Shown in pieces: positions 42,566 to 43,041 of a DNA stretch of 43,041 nucleotides. The notes beneath the pieces were generated by a model that worked only from the letters and a program-made list of their open reading frames with translations, did not search any database and was not told where the DNA came from. The first letter of the stretch is position 1, and each line of letters begins with the position of its first letter. The stretch lies in assembly GCF_002192535.1 (NCBI RefSeq), contig NZ_NAIA01000004.1, positions 1-43,041 on the forward strand, read 5' to 3'. A program made the translations under genes and the position numbers. The stretch comes from Polynucleobacter hirudinilacicola. Its GTDB lineage: Bacteria; Pseudomonadota; Gammaproteobacteria; Burkholderiales; Burkholderiaceae.

Positions 42566-43041
42566 ATGAGTACATCTAGTTGCGACATCTTGATTCATGG
42601 AGGCGGGCCTGTTGGCCTTGCTTGCGCAGCCTGGACTCTACAAAAGTTTCCAGATGCAAAACTCACACTGATAGACCGAAATCCGAAAGAGGATGCCGAT
42701 CTAGCTTCAGCTGATAGCCGGGGTATTGCCCTGTCTCATGGCAGCAAGCTTCTACTCGACACGATTCATGCCTGGCCCACTGAATGCGCTGATATTCATC
42801 GCGTGCACGTTTCACAGGCGGGTCGATTTGGTCGTGCCCTGATGACACGCGAAGAACTCAATCAAGAAGCTTTAGGCCACATCATTCGCTATCGCGATAT
42901 TCACATGACACTGCGCCAAACTTTAAGAAGCATTCAAGACAAGAGCACTCATTTCAAATGGCTACACATTGGTAAAGAAGACAACCCTGTCAGCACCAAT
43001 GCCAAATGCATAGTGCACGCAGAAGGTGGCTTATTTAAAAC
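42566..43041 (+). CDS. UbiH/UbiF-family FAD monooxygenase, N-terminal part
   Basis: The first 158 residues of a flavoprotein hydroxylase of the UbiH/UbiF/VisC/COQ6 family are present; the gene runs off the right edge. ILIHGGGPVGLACAAWTLQ gives the FAD-binding GxGxxG, and DSRGIALSHGSKLLLDTI is the DG-like second block. HVSQAGRFGRALMTREEL is the SxxGRFGR segment typical of ubiquinone hydroxylases. Such enzymes hydroxylate the quinone ring in aerobic ubiquinone synthesis. Which position it acts on cannot be decided from the fragment. It follows pepP at 9 bases, as in many proteobacteria. Confidence 0.9.
   Translation, partial: MSTSSCDILIHGGGPVGLACAAWTLQKFPDAKLTLIDRNPKEDADLASADSRGIALSHGSKLLLDTIHAWPTECADIHRVHVSQAGRFGRALMTREELNQEALGHIIRYRDIHMTLRQTLRSIQDKSTHFKWLHIGKEDNPVSTNAKCIVHAEGGLFK

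Noticed and set aside
1..43041. Mobile elements, CRISPR arrays, tRNA or rRNA genes, prophage
   Set aside because: No transposase, integrase, regular spacer array, cloverleaf or rRNA-like stretch was recognised in reading either strand.

Overview
The window reads as chromosome of a small-genome, moderately AT-rich betaproteobacterium of the Burkholderiales, most likely Polynucleobacter or a close relative. The evidence is the gene order miaB-ybeY-corC-lnt-glyQ-glyS-gmhB-plsC and rsmA-pdxA-surA-lptD / amgK-murU-pepP-ubiH, very tight packing with many 1-26 nt overlaps, frequent GTG/TTG starts, and an overall GC that looks to be in the mid 40s (estimated by eye). I saw no tRNA, rRNA, insertion sequence, prophage or CRISPR array.

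Left part (1-13.7 kb), uptake and catabolism. A truncated MHS-type MFS symporter faces away from a TRAP operon (dctP-dctQ-dctM). Its binding protein closely resembles TakP-type 2-oxoacid binders, and the operon ends with a cytoplasmic gamma-glutamyltransferase-fold hydrolase. Next come a TRIC-type channel, a zeta-class GST (maiA-like) and a minus-strand operon of a large Rieske oxygenase, a stand-alone plant-type [2Fe-2S] ferredoxin and a ketopantoate-reductase-fold protein. A divergent GntR/FCD regulator and a double GTATAC palindrome control the head of that operon. Then come a class II aldolase/adducin-like protein, a GcvA-like LysR regulator and an EamA exporter.

Middle part (13.7-25 kb). 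A minus-strand set encodes an AceF-type E2 that lacks any lipoyl domain, a full-length AceE-type E1 and a SAF-domain dehydrogenase. An Lrp/AsnC regulator is divergent, with a near-consensus Lrp box on its own promoter. This layout recalls a dedicated 2-oxoacid (for example 2-oxobutyrate) dehydrogenase under Lrp control, and it is the most unusual system in the window. It is followed by an SDR, a gamma-carbonic anhydrase-like protein, an Amt ammonium transporter, two small envelope proteins, OsmC, a rhodanese and a Na+/H+ antiporter-like protein.

Right part (25-43 kb), housekeeping. Genes cover tRNA modification (miaB), rRNA maturation (ybeY, rsmA), lipoprotein acylation (lnt), glycyl-tRNA synthetase (glyQS), LPS and phospholipid synthesis (gmhB, plsC), B6 synthesis (pdxA), outer-membrane assembly (surA, lptD), MurNAc salvage (amgK, murU), peptidase (pepP) and the start of a ubiquinone hydroxylase gene. 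The ybeZ/phoH gene that often sits between miaB and ybeY is missing here.
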